DNA of 64,000 nucleotides from Eriocheir sinensis (taxonomy: Eukaryota; Arthropoda; Malacostraca; Decapoda; Varunidae), in NCBI RefSeq assembly GCF_024679095.1, contig NC_066513.1, positions 8,010,304 to 8,074,303 on the forward strand, written 5' to 3'. This document shows, in pieces, positions 33,977-45,000 of the stretch. Every line of letters starts with the position of its first letter. Position 1 is the stretch's first letter. The notes under the pieces were generated by a model. That model was not told the DNA's origin. It saw nothing but the letters and a program-made list of their open reading frames with translations, and did not search any database. A program made the position numbers and the translations under genes.

Positions 33977-33978
<2 letters not shown>
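32557..33978 (-). mobile_element. LINE family A 5' half (A4), split by a SINE
   Basis: On the - strand the 5' UTR (33978-33725) is followed by EN with SVEHHLSSSKPHLLFLTETQ (33559-33500; TET with the catalytic Glu kept) and YVRNDITCSRAHDLD. After the SINE comes EHILTHSPFAEISILGDFNI (GDFN box intact, about 32845-32786). The EN residues are better preserved than in A5. RT is absent; the fragment ends at the (AT)n tract. The 5' UTR matches A5 without its TIR insert. Confidence 0.8.
32953..33345 (-). mobile_element. tRNA-headed SINE, family S1, copy 4, inside LINE A4
   Basis: Reverse strand. The head is at the right (CAGCCACCGCCTCCCC complement, box B GGATTCGAACCCG complement) and the T-rich tail at 32953-32992. 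The intact LINE sequence CCAGATGGTGG in A5 shows that the SINE was inserted at GAT, leaving at most a 3-bp overlap. Confidence 0.85.

Positions 33979-33983
<5 letters not shown>

Positions 33984-34042
<59 letters not shown>
33984..34042. repeat. (AT)n microsatellite
   Basis: An AT run abutting the 5' end of LINE A4. Confidence 0.95.
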
Positions 34043-34046
<4 letters not shown>

Positions 34047-34169
34047 CAATGTCCATAAAATGAAGGAAAAGTTATACAAAAACAGATTGGGAGAGCTTTC
34101 GTAGGGTGGGCGAGGAGACGCACCCCCCGTCGTATGCTCCAATTGATTGATTGATTAATACTCTCCAAT

Positions 34170-35810
34170 CCCTTTAAACAAATAAAAGTCCACGACCAGA
34201 CAATGCATATTCTATACTACTTGAAGAAACGAAAGGCTATGTCCTTGCGACAAGGCACCGTCCCCTCGGAATGGAAAATGTCTAACGAAACACCGATTTT
34301 CAAGAACGGTAACAAAAATGTACCAGGTAATTACAGGCCCATTAGTCTAACTTCAGTAGTAGGTAAGCTTATCAAGAGCATAATTTGAGACAAAATCGTG
34401 AGGTACCTTGAAGGCCACTCATTAATTAAGAATTCTCAACGTGGTTTCCGTAACAAGAGATCCTGTTTGTCAAACCAATTAACCTTTTATAATTATAACG
34501 ACCTCTCCTCAGCTTGTGACGTAACCAAATCACTGGACGTAGTCTATCTTGATTCTTAGAAAGCGTTTGATAAATGGGTTTAACTCAAACAGGGCGCCCG
34601 TCACGAGTGGTGTCCCTCAGGGCTCAGTTCATGGCCCAGTGCTGTTTATAATTCACATGAATGACAATGACGTTGGAATCAATAAGCTCCGTAGTCTATC
34701 TTGATTCTTAGAAAGCGTTTGATAGATGGGTTTAACTCAAACAGGGCGCCCGTCACGAGTGGTGTCCCTCAAAGCTCAGTTCATGGCCCAGTGCTGTTTA
34801 TAATTCACATGAATGACATTGACGTTGGAATCAATCATCTTTTTAGCAAATTTGCGGACGACACAAAGATTGGTAATTCGGTCCTAACTGACGAAGACAG
34901 ACAAAGCCTCCAAGATGATTTGCATAACATTTCAGATTGGCCCGATAGATGAGAGATGCCGTTTAATATGAATAAGTGTCAGGTTCTCCAAATTGGTACA
35001 AAAAATAAGAGGTTCGATTGGTCTTGGTCTTGGTTCGGGAGGTAGTTGTCCCTTTCGGTCGATTATGAAATGCGTGGCGTTAAGCTTAAGAGCGTTCAGT
35101 GTGCCAAGAACCTGGGAGTCGAAATCGCGTCAAACCTCAGATTCTCACAGCAATGCATTGACGCAGCAAACAAAGCGAACAGAATACTGGGCTTCATTAA
35201 AAGAAACTCATTCAAGAATAAAGATGTAATACTTCCACTGCACAACAGCTTAGTCAGACCCCGTTTAGAATATGCGGTCCAGTTTCGGTCCCCCCTCCAC
35301 ACAAGGGACATTGCTAAATTAGGTGTGCAACGTGGGGCAACAAAGATGATCTCCTTGCCCAACAAACCTTATGACGAAAGGCTCACTTCCTTTTTAAGCT
35401 GTTCTCTCATAAGAAACATCTCTTCGAGGAAAACTGATCAAGTGCTTCAAAATACTCAATGGTTTTACGAATGTAGACAAATCCAAATTTTTTTGGTCGA
35501 CGACACGTTCCGAACGAGAAATAATTGCACAAAACTTGTGTAAACAAATAAATTAAGTCTGCCCCAAATGTTTCTTCACCAGCGTTGTAGCGCGGGAATA
35601 GAATAAACTCCCACCTTCAGTGGTCCAGTGCAGTACGATTAGTTCATTTAAAAAAAAAGTTCGACCGCCACTTCCTTCAACTTCATATTCCATAACAGTA
35701 GAGATGCAGAGTCTTGGTGACATTATATTTAATATGATTTCACTTAGGTTCAAGGATATATCACCTAGTAGTTTGGACTAGAGTTTGTGTGGTCTCAGTA
35801 TATAGGTTAT
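34170..35810 (+). mobile_element. LINE family D, copy D2
   Basis: The RT N-terminal part has RQGTVPSEWKMSN and NYRPISLTSVVGKLIKS (34240-34390). The VVYLDS and KAF region is duplicated in tandem, then FADDTKIGNS (34851-34880), then the C-terminal part SVQCAKNLGVEI, RILGFIKRN and VRPRLEYAVQF (to 35543). The 3' UTR ends near 35800. A 44-bp foreign piece at 35020-35063 breaks the frame. Inactive. Confidence 0.8.
34538..34840 (+). repeat. 152-bp tandem duplication inside LINE D2
   Basis: Copies start at 34538 and 34690, each with GTAGTCTATCTTGATTCTTA. They differ at a few bases only, so the duplication is recent. It repeats the RT part that follows the first catalytic Asp. Confidence 0.9.
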
Positions 35811-36123
35811 GGGGAGGCGGTGGCTGCGTGGATAGCGTAACGGCGCCGCGTTCAGGACGATGCGGGTTAGCGCCCCTCCCGGTGCCACAAGGTGGGATTT
35901 TTCAGTCACCGCCGAGTGGCCTAAGACTACCCACATGCTGTCCAGAAGACCACCTATCAACCCGGACTCTAGATTCTAGGATCAAAGATGAACCCCGGGG
36001 GCCAGCATGAGCCAATGCAAGATCGCGCCACTATAAACACTTGCCTGCGCCACGAAGGGCTGGGACCGACCATCAGGCCCCATCAAGAAAGCCTACCGGC
36101 GCCATAGGCGAATACGTAAAAAA
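35811..36123 (+). mobile_element. tRNA-headed SINE, family S1, copy 5
   Basis: Full-length with head GGGGAGGCGGTGGCTG, a mutated box B (GGGTTAGCGCCCC), the S1 body and a short A tail. It directly abuts the 3' end of LINE D2. Confidence 0.85.
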
Positions 36124-36700
36124 TGTTGTTTCTACGATTTTAAATTTTTTTAACTTTTTGACTTTAGTCTTACATTTTTTACTCTTTACTTTCACCACTT
36201 TTTTTTGTTTTTGCTTGCTGTTTTTTCATTTGAAGAATTTTCTCACAAAGTATTTTCTTTTAAGATGATTTTTTTTTTTTATTACATGGTGTTTTATTTT
36301 GTCTTTCATTGTTTTCATTTCAGTGAGTTTCATTTTAAGTATATGTTTCTTTTTTTTGTTCCTAAGTTTCCTGCAACGATTTTTTCTTTATTTTTTTTTC
36401 TTCCATGAGTTTTTGTTTTTATTATGTTATCTATCGTACAAATATAAATGTTAAAACTTCTCTATGCTATTCTTTCCTATATGTTCTAGTTACTGTGTTA
36501 TATATCTCCTACAATCATGTTGCTATCTTAACCCGTTAAGTGTTTAGTACCTCTTAAAGAAGTGTTTAGTACGTACTCAACCTTTTGCCTTTTTAAACAG
36601 TTAAGCTGCTGCCATTTTTGTTATTTATCTCCAGTTCATTACTCCAGGAGCATTAAGAAAGATACTGGAAAATCATAATGGGAATGTTTTTTTTTTTTTT

Positions 36701-36753
<53 letters not shown>

Positions 36754-37544
36754 GTTGAACACATTCATGTAGTCTTAATTCTTTCGCAAAATTTCATGCA
36801 TATTTTGCAGGTGCTTTAATCCTATGAGAACATATACGGTTTTACTACTTGAAAATATAATGAATAGAGCCTACGAATATAGATATTAGCCCTCAAAATA
36901 ATCGGAAAGGAGAACAGGTAAATGGAGACAGCAAAGTGTTTATTTCAGCTTTGCGGCAGCGTAAACTCAGCCTTGCGCCGACTGAACATCCAACTGTTTT
37001 CTTACATTTTTTTCCATATATTTCTGTGTTTGTTATGTAAAGAGTCCTGTATATATCATATTTACTATATACATGAAGAACATGTATAAAAGATGCATAA
37101 TAACAACATACAAACCTGAATAGATAAATTTCCGATTTTTATTGTGAATCTTGACTCCGAGACAGGGGGAAATAATGCAAATAAAAATCGCACGGAAGCG
37201 ACGCTTCGAGTTATCACATGCCATTAATATATACACCAATGGATTTGTAATTTTCTGGAGATTTATTCAAAGGCAAATAAAACCAATGTAAAAAAAATGC
37301 ATCATGGCATGACTGATTTCTTTACCCCAAATCGACAATGAATGGTTTGAAACTACGCTATGCTATAACATTATTTGCAGTACACTACTACTAGTAGGTG
37401 GACAGAGAAGATTATAACATTTGCCGGAGCAGGAGCAGGACGAATTATTTTGACGTATAAGTGCAGCACGTTGAGAAACTTTTTGTCCTGCCGGAAACTT
37501 GCAATGGCTGAAGATGATGATGACAATGATAATGATACTAATGA
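36124..37544. other. T-rich and AT-rich DNA with no recognised gene
   Basis: It contains T-runs (36124-36420), a GTGTTTAGTAC repeat pair (36538-36573) and a (GA)n run at 36703-36750. I see no supported exon. Confidence 0.5.
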
Positions 37545-37545
37545 C

Positions 37546-37597
<52 letters not shown>

Positions 37598-37637
37598 TCA
37601 TTAATAATAATAATAATAACAATAATAATAATAATAT

Positions 37638-37691
<54 letters not shown>

Positions 37692-37716
37692 TGATAATGA
37701 TAATGCTGTTACAGCG

Positions 37717-37768
<52 letters not shown>

Positions 37769-37790
37769 CCACCTCCGTCTCTCTCTCTCT
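37545..37790. repeat. (AAT)n, (ACT)n and (CT)n compound microsatellite
   Basis: AAT repeats with short ATC/AAC breaks to about 37690, then about 16 ACT units (37718-37767), then CT repeats. Confidence 0.95.
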
Positions 37791-37799
37791 CTCTCTCTT

Positions 37800-38097
37800 C
37801 ACTGATATTAGGAGGCTTTAACCATGGCCTTCTAAAAGGAGAAGGCCTGTGCATAGGGGGCGTGGCGTCAGCCTACGTCACGGGGAATGGACGATGGATA
37901 GCGACCTGCTTGTATGACAACTCGGGAGCTATCTGGAGAATCTGGCAGCGAGCCGGGTTACCGGGTCGCGACCGGGGTCCGGGAATGACCAGTTTGGGAT
38001 GGCCTTGACCCTGAAGAGAACCCCTGATTTACTGCGGCATATTCAACAGCATATTGCCGAGACTTTAGGATAAATACGTGATTATAGTGACAACACA
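37800..38097 (+). promoter_or_regulatory. Possible 5' region of the THAP exon
   Basis: A moderately GC-rich, repeat-free stretch directly upstream of the ATG at 38098, in contrast with AT-rich flanks. No TATA box or initiator can be named with certainty; position and composition are the only support. Confidence 0.2.
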
Positions 38098-38235
38098 ATG
38101 CCGGGGAAGTGTTACGTGCCTCTCTGCAGAGGAAATTATGATAGTGATTCTCGTGTTAAAAATCCAAAGCTGCTGGCCGCATGGGTCCGGGCCATTCACC
38201 GCGAGGATACTTTTGTTCCCACAAACCAAACCAAA
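38098..38235 (+). CDS. THAP-type zinc finger, first exon (partial gene)
   Basis: It begins MPGKCYVPLCRGNYDSDSR, matching the start of THAP domains (Met-Pro, then C-x(4)-C). LLAAWVRAIHRED, with the conserved Trp, and FVPTNQTK follow. A donor GTAAGT begins at 38236 in phase 0, so the C-x2-H half of the C2CH zinc site should lie in the next exon. I did not find that exon. The stretch between Cys 2 and the Trp looks shorter than usual and lacks the common F-P element. THAP domains bind DNA and occur in host regulators and in P-like transposases; I cannot tell which this is. Confidence 0.55.
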
Positions 38236-38634
38236 GTAAGTATATTAAGTTATTCGTATAATTATGTTATATGTATCTTTCTTTGCCCGGCTACACTGTG
38301 GATTTAATCAGGCTACTTTTGATGTAACTCACAAGACATTAGAGAAGTATTGGAATCTAATTGTTATTATTAATGTGGCGGGGAGCTGATGAAAACAATG
38401 GCTCTCCAGTATTTTCTTATACTGTGAAGGAGGACGGCTATTTTTTTAATGGCATTACTGTTATGAATATTGTTACTAAGGTCCTGATAAAATTCAAGCA
38501 TCAGCTTTCTCACAAAAAAAAAAAACCTAACTAGAAATTAAAGACACCCACATTTTAATTTAGTTACCCGGCCATATGTCCCGTGTACTGAATTTTCTTT
38601 AATAATTTTTAATAGCCAAATACAATTCTTTTTG

Positions 38635-38791
<157 letters not shown>

Positions 38792-38990
38792 ATTCATTTG
38801 CTATGCAAGTCAATGTCATGAATTATTTCCCTATGAAACTGTTTTTAGTATTGCACTCATTATCTATGTAATTGCTTTCAGTATTAAATAATTGTTATTT
38901 GAAGACTGAAGGACAATTACTAAAGAGCAGATAATTTTTAAATATAAATAAAGTGACCAGTTTAACATCTGAATTTAATCTATGGAAATA

Positions 38991-39191
<201 letters not shown>

Positions 39192-39438
39192 AGGTACATA
39201 TGGGCAGGAAATTTTCTCTTATACATGTTTGGTTGAAGGTGATAGCTAACTCAGCGTTATATATCTTCTTGAGTAAGTTCACTTTATTTCTTAAGAGTGT
39301 CTTGTTCTCTTTTGATAAGACTGAGATGACATCTCCATATGGTGTCATCGTTGTCGCCAGATCGCGATTTCGGGTCCTTGACCCTTCTTCAGTGGCAGGA
39401 GTGGAGCTGTGTCCGTCTAGAGGTCACGAGTGAGAATG

Positions 39439-39690
39439 ACTTCACTACGTTCGTAAGATTTACCCCCTAAATAGGGGGACAGGGCCTTTGCTCAAAGGCA
39501 GCCCTGTAAGGGGGAGCGGGCAATTTAAGTCCCGGCGGGTGTCGGGACGCCTCCGCCTCCGCCACAGCCACGGGTAACAACCGGCGAGCAGCGACTGTGT
39601 GTTCAGACTTCACTACGCTGAAGATTTATCCCCTAGGACAACTAGGGAAAACGGGCCTTAGTCTGGAGACGGCCCGTTAAGAGGAATGCC
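39439..39690 (+). repeat. Truncated type-1 plus type-2 satellite monomers at the 3' end of LINE E
   Basis: 39439-39605 is the first half of a type-1 monomer and 39606-39690 the first part of a type-2 monomer. Both start with ACTTCACTAC, as in the array at 46718-48534. The LINE E 3' end follows directly, so the monomers may be part of its 3' UTR read in reverse. Confidence 0.75.
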
Positions 39691-39696
39691 TGGTGT

Positions 39697-40566
39697 TTAT
39701 CTGGGTGGTGCGTAGCTTACTGCTAAGCGTTCTAGGGCCTCCTCTCGCAGGTGGAAAAGGAGTGCTGGGGCCGATCGCCCCTCCGGGTTCGCCGCTAGGT
39801 CTCTAGTAGCAGGGCACTCGAGGAGGTAGTGCAGGAGCGGGCAGTCCTGCTTTTCCTCACAGTGCTCACACTCCCGCCATCTGATGTCGTCGGGGTCGAG
39901 CTCGGAGAGGCACTTATACCCCAAGCGGAGGCGGCGTAAGAGAACACTGACGGGGCGAGGGTGGGAGGCTTCCAGTCGCCAGCGTCCCATATCAGTGGCG
40001 GCCGCGTACCAGGAGCTCGATGGGGAGTCTGCCGCTACTGAGTGCTCCAGTTCAGTAGTTATGCTACGCCCGGCCTTGGACAGCATGGTTGTTCGGAGGA
40101 GGCCCAAGCTGGGTGGCAGGTGGATCGTCACCGCAGGGAGGAGGGTTGCATCCTTAGCCGCCGCGTCAGCCGCGTCATTACCCCCGACTCCAGAGTTTCT
40201 AGGGAGCCAGTTGAGGGTAACCCGTCTGCCGGTGGATTCTAAGGCCTCTAGTGTTCGCCAGATGGAGGTGGTGAGGCGGATGTTGTCAGCTACTCGGTCG
40301 CGGCTGATGGCGTGTAGAGCAGCCATGGAGTTACTGTGGATAACCACAGGCCCCGCTACAGTTTCCTCCGCGTGAAGGAGGGCCATCGAGATGGCTACCA
40401 ATTCTGCCTGGGTAGAGGAGCAGCCATTGGCCAGGCGGAATAAAGCAGTGGTCCCCCCACCAACAAAGGCAGCGCCAACAGCCCCCGTTAGATGGTGAAC
40501 AGAGCCGTCAGTGAAGTATACTACGGTCTGAGGGGGCAGCGCACCCGACCCGACTCGCAGCTTCAC
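39697..40566 (-). CDS. RNase H domain of LINE E
   Basis: An open frame of 289 residues. RNase H would remove RNA from the cDNA hybrid. Visible motifs: YFTDGSV (first acidic residue), STQAELVAISMAL (Glu), IHSNSMAAL (the usual Asp is Asn here), and PRNSGVGGNDAADAAAK (the His of the usual G-H/V-x-G-N-x-x-A-D motif is absent, the last Asp kept). Downstream, CEHCEEKQDCPLLHYLLECP is the Cys/His-rich end common in I and jockey elements. The loss of the second Asp suggests the enzyme is dead. Confidence 0.75.
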   Translation of the reverse strand: MKLRVGSGALPPQTVVYFTDGSVHHLTGAVGAAFVGGGTTALFRLANGCSSTQAELVAISMALLHAEETVAGPVVIHSNSMAALHAISRDRVADNIRLTTSIWRTLEALESTGRRVTLNWLPRNSGVGGNDAADAAAKDATLLPAVTIHLPPSLGLLRTTMLSKAGRSITTELEHSVAADSPSSSWYAAATDMGRWRLEASHPRPVSVLLRRLRLGYKCLSELDPDDIRWRECEHCEEKQDCPLLHYLLECPATRDLAANPEGRSAPALLFHLREEALERLAVSYAPPR

Positions 40567-42345
40567 GCCTCATGACTTCGTTGGGCAGCAGCGACTTCTT
40601 GGCAGGTAGTGGACGCAGAGAGAGGTCGAACGGCCGAGGACTCCAAGGAGGAGGGGGGACATAAGCCGGCACAGGGAGATCGGGGGGCGGTGTTAGTAAG
40701 TGTGCCAGGCCATGCACACTCAGCAGCCCAGCGACGGCGGACGGCCACGTTTCCCGTTGGAAGAGGCGGGGGTCGTGGTGAAGGGACTGGCGCACCCGCT
40801 CCGCGAGGGGAGCTGCCTCTGGCCGACGCAACAGGGTAATCAGGTTCACGAGACCGAGCTGTCGGACCCTCTCCGTGACAGAGCATATGAAGGCCTCCGC
40901 TCGAAGGCAGATGCACTTCGCCCAGCGAGGTGCACCAAGGAGCGTCCTGAGAGCGGAGTTCTGGGCGGTCTCTAGGGGTTCCAGGGGTGCGGGAGGCACT
41001 GTCAAGAGAGATGGTGTGGCGTAGTCCATGCAGGACCGGACAGCGCTCACGTAGTAGGAGCGGAGGACCCGGTCGTTCGCCCCGCATGAGCGCCCCGCCA
41101 AGGCCCTCATTGTGTTGACTCAGGCCATCATTTTGACCCGGATGGAGGCCACATAAGGTCGGAAGGAGAGGCGGGAGTCAATCATCATCCCCAGATATGT
41201 GAAGTGGGGAACCCAGGGGACAGGCACGTCGTTCACGAGGAAAGGCGCCGGAGGGGTGGAGTACCGGAAGGCCATGGCCTTTATCTTCGCCGGGTTGGGG
41301 ACAAGGCCGAGGAGAGAGCAGGAGTCAAGGAGGAGGCGAAGCATGGCGCGAGCTCGAGACACGTGGCGGGATCTGGAAGCGACGATGGCAATGTCGTCCG
41401 CATAACTGAGAACTCTGACCTGCTCATTCGTGTGGAGGGCGACAAGGTGCTCTACAAGGAGATTGAATAGCAGAGGGCTGAGGATGCCCCCTTGCGGAGT
41501 CCCGTTGTCGAAGGACTGCACGCCACATGTTGTGCCCTGGTAGCGGACAGAAGCAGTGCGTCCCTGGAGATATTCCCCAACCCAGCTGAGGAGGCGGCCA
41601 CAAACGCCTTTTGCTGCTAGGGTCGACAGAATAGCCGCCGTGGAGGCCAGTTCAAAGGCCTTCTCGAGGTCGAGAAATACGACGACCGCCTTGCAGCCAG
41701 TGATGCGGGATAAGAGGGTCGACACACAGTCCCTCATGCCTCTGCCCCGGCGGAAGGCGAACAGGTGGTGGTGGAGGGGACCATTCCAAGCGGGAATGAA
41801 GGATCCGCTCCATTGTTTTGCCCAGGCAGCTGAGGAGGGATATTGGGCGGTGCTGCGTGGTGTCCCCGGCTTTCGGGATGGGGACAATCGTGTCTTTTCC
41901 AAGCAGCTGGGACGGCGCGGGAGGCGTAGGAGAGGTTGAACAAGTGGAGCAGTTCATTCTCCATGGCAGGGCCGGCGTTCTGGAGCATGGAATAACTAAC
42001 CCTGTCTGCTCCCGGCGATGTATTCCGCCCCGGAATAGCGCGCCGGAGTTCGTGCGGTTGTATAGCGGCGTCAGTTGGGTGGGGTAAGAGGCAGGCCCGC
42101 TGATACTCCAGCCATCTCCCTGGGTTTACTTGCTGCTGTCGCAACCTCGTCGCGGGGGGAAGGCGTGCCATAGAAGCCCTTGACGCAAAGAGCATGGCGA
42201 GGCGGTCAGCTTCCTCTTGAGCCCGGGGGTGTAGGGCTGGTCTAGAGACGGCCCCCCGGTCGACCACGCGAATTTTCCGCCACAGGAGGGACACAGGTGT
42301 GGTGGAGTCCAGGGAGGCGCACCATGCAAGCCAATGCTCCTACTT
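40567..42345 (-). pseudogene. Reverse transcriptase of LINE E (three frames)
   Basis: The N-terminal part (42345-41900) contains SPGADRVSYSMLQN and VPAAWKRHDCPHP. The core (41902-41120) contains FRRGRGMRDCVS, VVVFLDLEKAFE (first Asp), GTPQGGILSPLLF and the catalytic LSYADDIAIVASR. The C-terminal part (41110-40508) contains CMDYATPSLL and LETAQNSALRTLLGAPRW. The three parts lie in different frames, so at least two frameshifts disrupt the gene. Confidence 0.8.
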
Positions 42346-42450
42346 CACTCTGTCAACGGTCTCCCTGGCTAAGCGGACAGCAGCTCTGAGGAGGCGGCGG
42401 GTCTCCTCGGTGTTGGCCCGACGGTTAAGGGGGAACGGAACGGGTAGGTA

Positions 42451-43979
42451 AAAAATATTCATAAAAAAAAAAGTTTTGAATATTTTTGCCTCAAACTTCT
42501 CTATTATGTTTAAAATCATGTTTCAGATACTATCCCAAAGGTAGAACCTGCTAATTGGTCAGGTCATGACCTCATGAGGTCAAGACTTTAAAAATCAGCG
42601 TAAAATACAGTTTTCGTTTTAGAGTTACGAAATTTTGCATGGTAGTAGTTGAATGTTGTAGAAATATTTACAAGTAGCGGTTTTGCTAAATTTTGTATAG
42701 TTCGCGAGTAATCGCTGTCGCAATTTCATGTAAATCGTTACGTCACAATTTTTTACCAAAAAAACACTCAAAAACCATTTTCTTTTCAATATTTCAAAAA
42801 ACCGCTACTTGTAAATGTAGATACACCCAAAATGTATAAGTGTAGTGATTTTCATCAAGCTCCATGGAGTATTCTTTGCAGAACTGATTTTGAAGTTATT
42901 TTTGTGGTTTTGAGAACACGCGTTTAAAGTTTTCACATTACATATTTTGTTAGTTATTGCATTTATTTATTGCACGATTACATTCATTTTTACATATATG
43001 CACTACAAACATATACTACACACTAATATAATATGTAATAGTCAAAAGTTATCAATATAATGTATTTACAATAAGGAAATGCATTCTTTTCTCAACCGCG
43101 TATTTCTCCAGTGACTGACAGTGGGTCCCATGAGTTGATGATTCTTCGCGCTTTTAGCGGACCGTATTAGGGTCCTCACTGCTGGGGTGTCTTCACAGTG
43201 TCAAATCATTGTTGAGGGGTCTTGTTTTACCAGACATTCATTTTTCTTCCACACTCACACCTGGCAAAACGTGTGGCCCACTCAATCACATTGTCTATGT
43301 CTACAATTCTGTATCTTCTGTGACTTGTTTCTTTTATCTCCACTTCAGGCACATTGTCAAGTTTAAAACTTGATCGTGAGGCAGGATTTGATGTCTGTTG
43401 GGGTGATGTGGTTGGCAGAGGTGGAAGAGGGGGTGTGGCGCTGGCCGGATCAGCTGGTTGATGACGTAGCGCCGCCCTGAGCCTCGCTGCAGGCCCCGCC
43501 TCCCGCCTCGTGTTGTTCTCTCCTCTCTCTCCTCTTCCTGCTTCTCTCCTCTGTCATCTTCTTCATGCGCTCTTTCTCTTTCTTTGTCAGTCCCATGGTT
43601 GAAAGTCTGGTAGAGAAAGAGTTCTCAGCGCTTCTAAACAGTAAGGCACAACAGGAACGAGTGTAGAGACAAAGAAGCCTCCTCTCTCTACGACGACACA
43701 ATGGTCACTGGCTCAGTTTGGCTGAGTGAGTCACTGCTGCCTCCCTCCCTCCCCTCCACACTACCACGTGGGTACCATATCGGCGTATCCCACCAAGCCT
43801 AAGTGAAGAAAATACAGCAGAAACTCCTTGTACATAAGATTTAAAGTCCACCCGGGCGTGTAAATGTCTGCGCACCGCGTCCCTTTAAAACGTTTTCCCA
43901 GCCGCTCCCATTGTTCTCATAGTCATATATGTTTTTTTAGATAGTTTTCCTATGAAAATATGTAAAAAAAAAAAAAAAA
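42451..43979 (-). mobile_element. 1.5-kb insertion in LINE E, unidentified class
   Basis: LINE E coding sequence stops at 43981 (complement of TATTCTTGACC) and resumes at about 42450. Similar AAAATATTC and AAAAGTATTC sequences lie at the two edges. The right edge carries a run of about 17 A. The left half is AT-rich with an inverted pair (TTTACAAGTAGCGGTTTTGC near 42670 and its complement near 42800). The right half holds a - strand gene start. I could not prove TIRs, so it may be a DNA transposon remnant or a retrocopy. Confidence 0.55.
43225..43701 (-). pseudogene. Possible Mutator-like transposase N-terminus
   Basis: From the ATG at about 43596, the - strand reads MGLTKKEKERMKKMTEERSR, a very basic start, followed by a Gly/Ser-rich stretch and a stop. 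In another frame, further along, comes HRRYRIVDIDNVIEWATRFA, then CECGRKMNVW and a stop near 43225. The Y-R-I-V-D-I plus C-x-C-G arrangement resembles the N-terminal domain of animal Mutator-like transposase proteins. That comparison is from memory and weak. The frame change and early stop mean it is broken. Confidence 0.3.
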
Positions 43980-45000
43980 GTATTCTTGACCCCATTTTTC
44001 CATTCCAGCTGTTTTAAGCCTCCTCGCCATGTTGACTTGGTGGTTCACCTCCCGGACCTCCACGGAATAGTACCACCTGTCCCTGTGAAGCAGAGGTGGA
44101 CGTTTGGACAGGGGGATGGCGGAGTCTGCCGCGGAATGGAAGGCTGCGACCAGGCGGGCCTCGGCAGCGTCGACAGCATCAGGGCGGGGGTGTTCGGCCA
44201 GGTAGGTGTCAAGACACTGACTGAATTTAACCCAGTCAGCCCTGCGGAGGTTCCAACGAGGAGGTCGGGGCGGGAGGACAGGCGGCTGAATAGGGAAAGT
44301 GGTCACCGTGGCGATGTGGTCGCTCACAAGGTGGTGATGGAGCGACCAGCCCGCGTCAACCTCCAAGGGCCGCGACACGAAGGAGAGGTCCAAAACTCCC
44401 CCCGCGAGGTGCGTCGGCTCGCCAGTGTTGAGGAGCGCCACCCCGGGGGCCTCCTCAAGGGTGGCAGCGAGAAGGCGCCCCGCACGATTACGCCTCGTGG
44501 CTCCCCACCGCTCGTGGTGGGCGTTGAAATCCCCTCCGACGAACGTGGGCTCCTCGTCGGCAAGGGAGAACAGCTCGCTAAAGTCAGGGTCCTCCGCCGT
44601 CTGCCCACTGTATACGCAGTAGAAGGTGAGTAGCGTCAGGTTGATGTTGACGGCGACCGCTAATACCTCCACGCCGTCGCCGCAAGCCACGGGGTGAGGC
44701 ACTCGTGAACAAGGAAGTGAATCCTTGACCAAGATACAACACCCGCGTGTCCGACCGGCCACGGCAGGGAAGTAAAAAGACTTGTAGCCGCGGAAGGAGA
44801 GGACGCGGTGTTCCGGCAGCAGTGTCTCTTGGAGGAGAACCACGTCGTGGGAGTCACGGGCTAACGTAGCACGCAGGAGGTTGGCCTTCGCGCGGACGCC
44901 ATTGACGTTCCACTGTAGGACCGAGAGGTGGCGGGCACCTACAGGGACATCGTCCTGGAGCGCGGGTCCCTGTTCATTACCGGGCGGGTCAGCAGCCCGG
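43980..45000 (-). pseudogene. AP endonuclease of LINE E
   Basis: Reads LSVLQWNVNGVRAKANLL (Asn of the N-x-N-G motif) near 44920. VVLLQETLLPEHR (catalytic Glu), FVGGDFNAHHERWG (Asp and Asn) and VSDHIATVTTF (Asp-His, about 44325) follow. All five classical APE signatures are present, so this is the best preserved domain of the element. The domain nicks the target for priming. It runs into the insertion after GMEKWGQEY. Confidence 0.8.
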
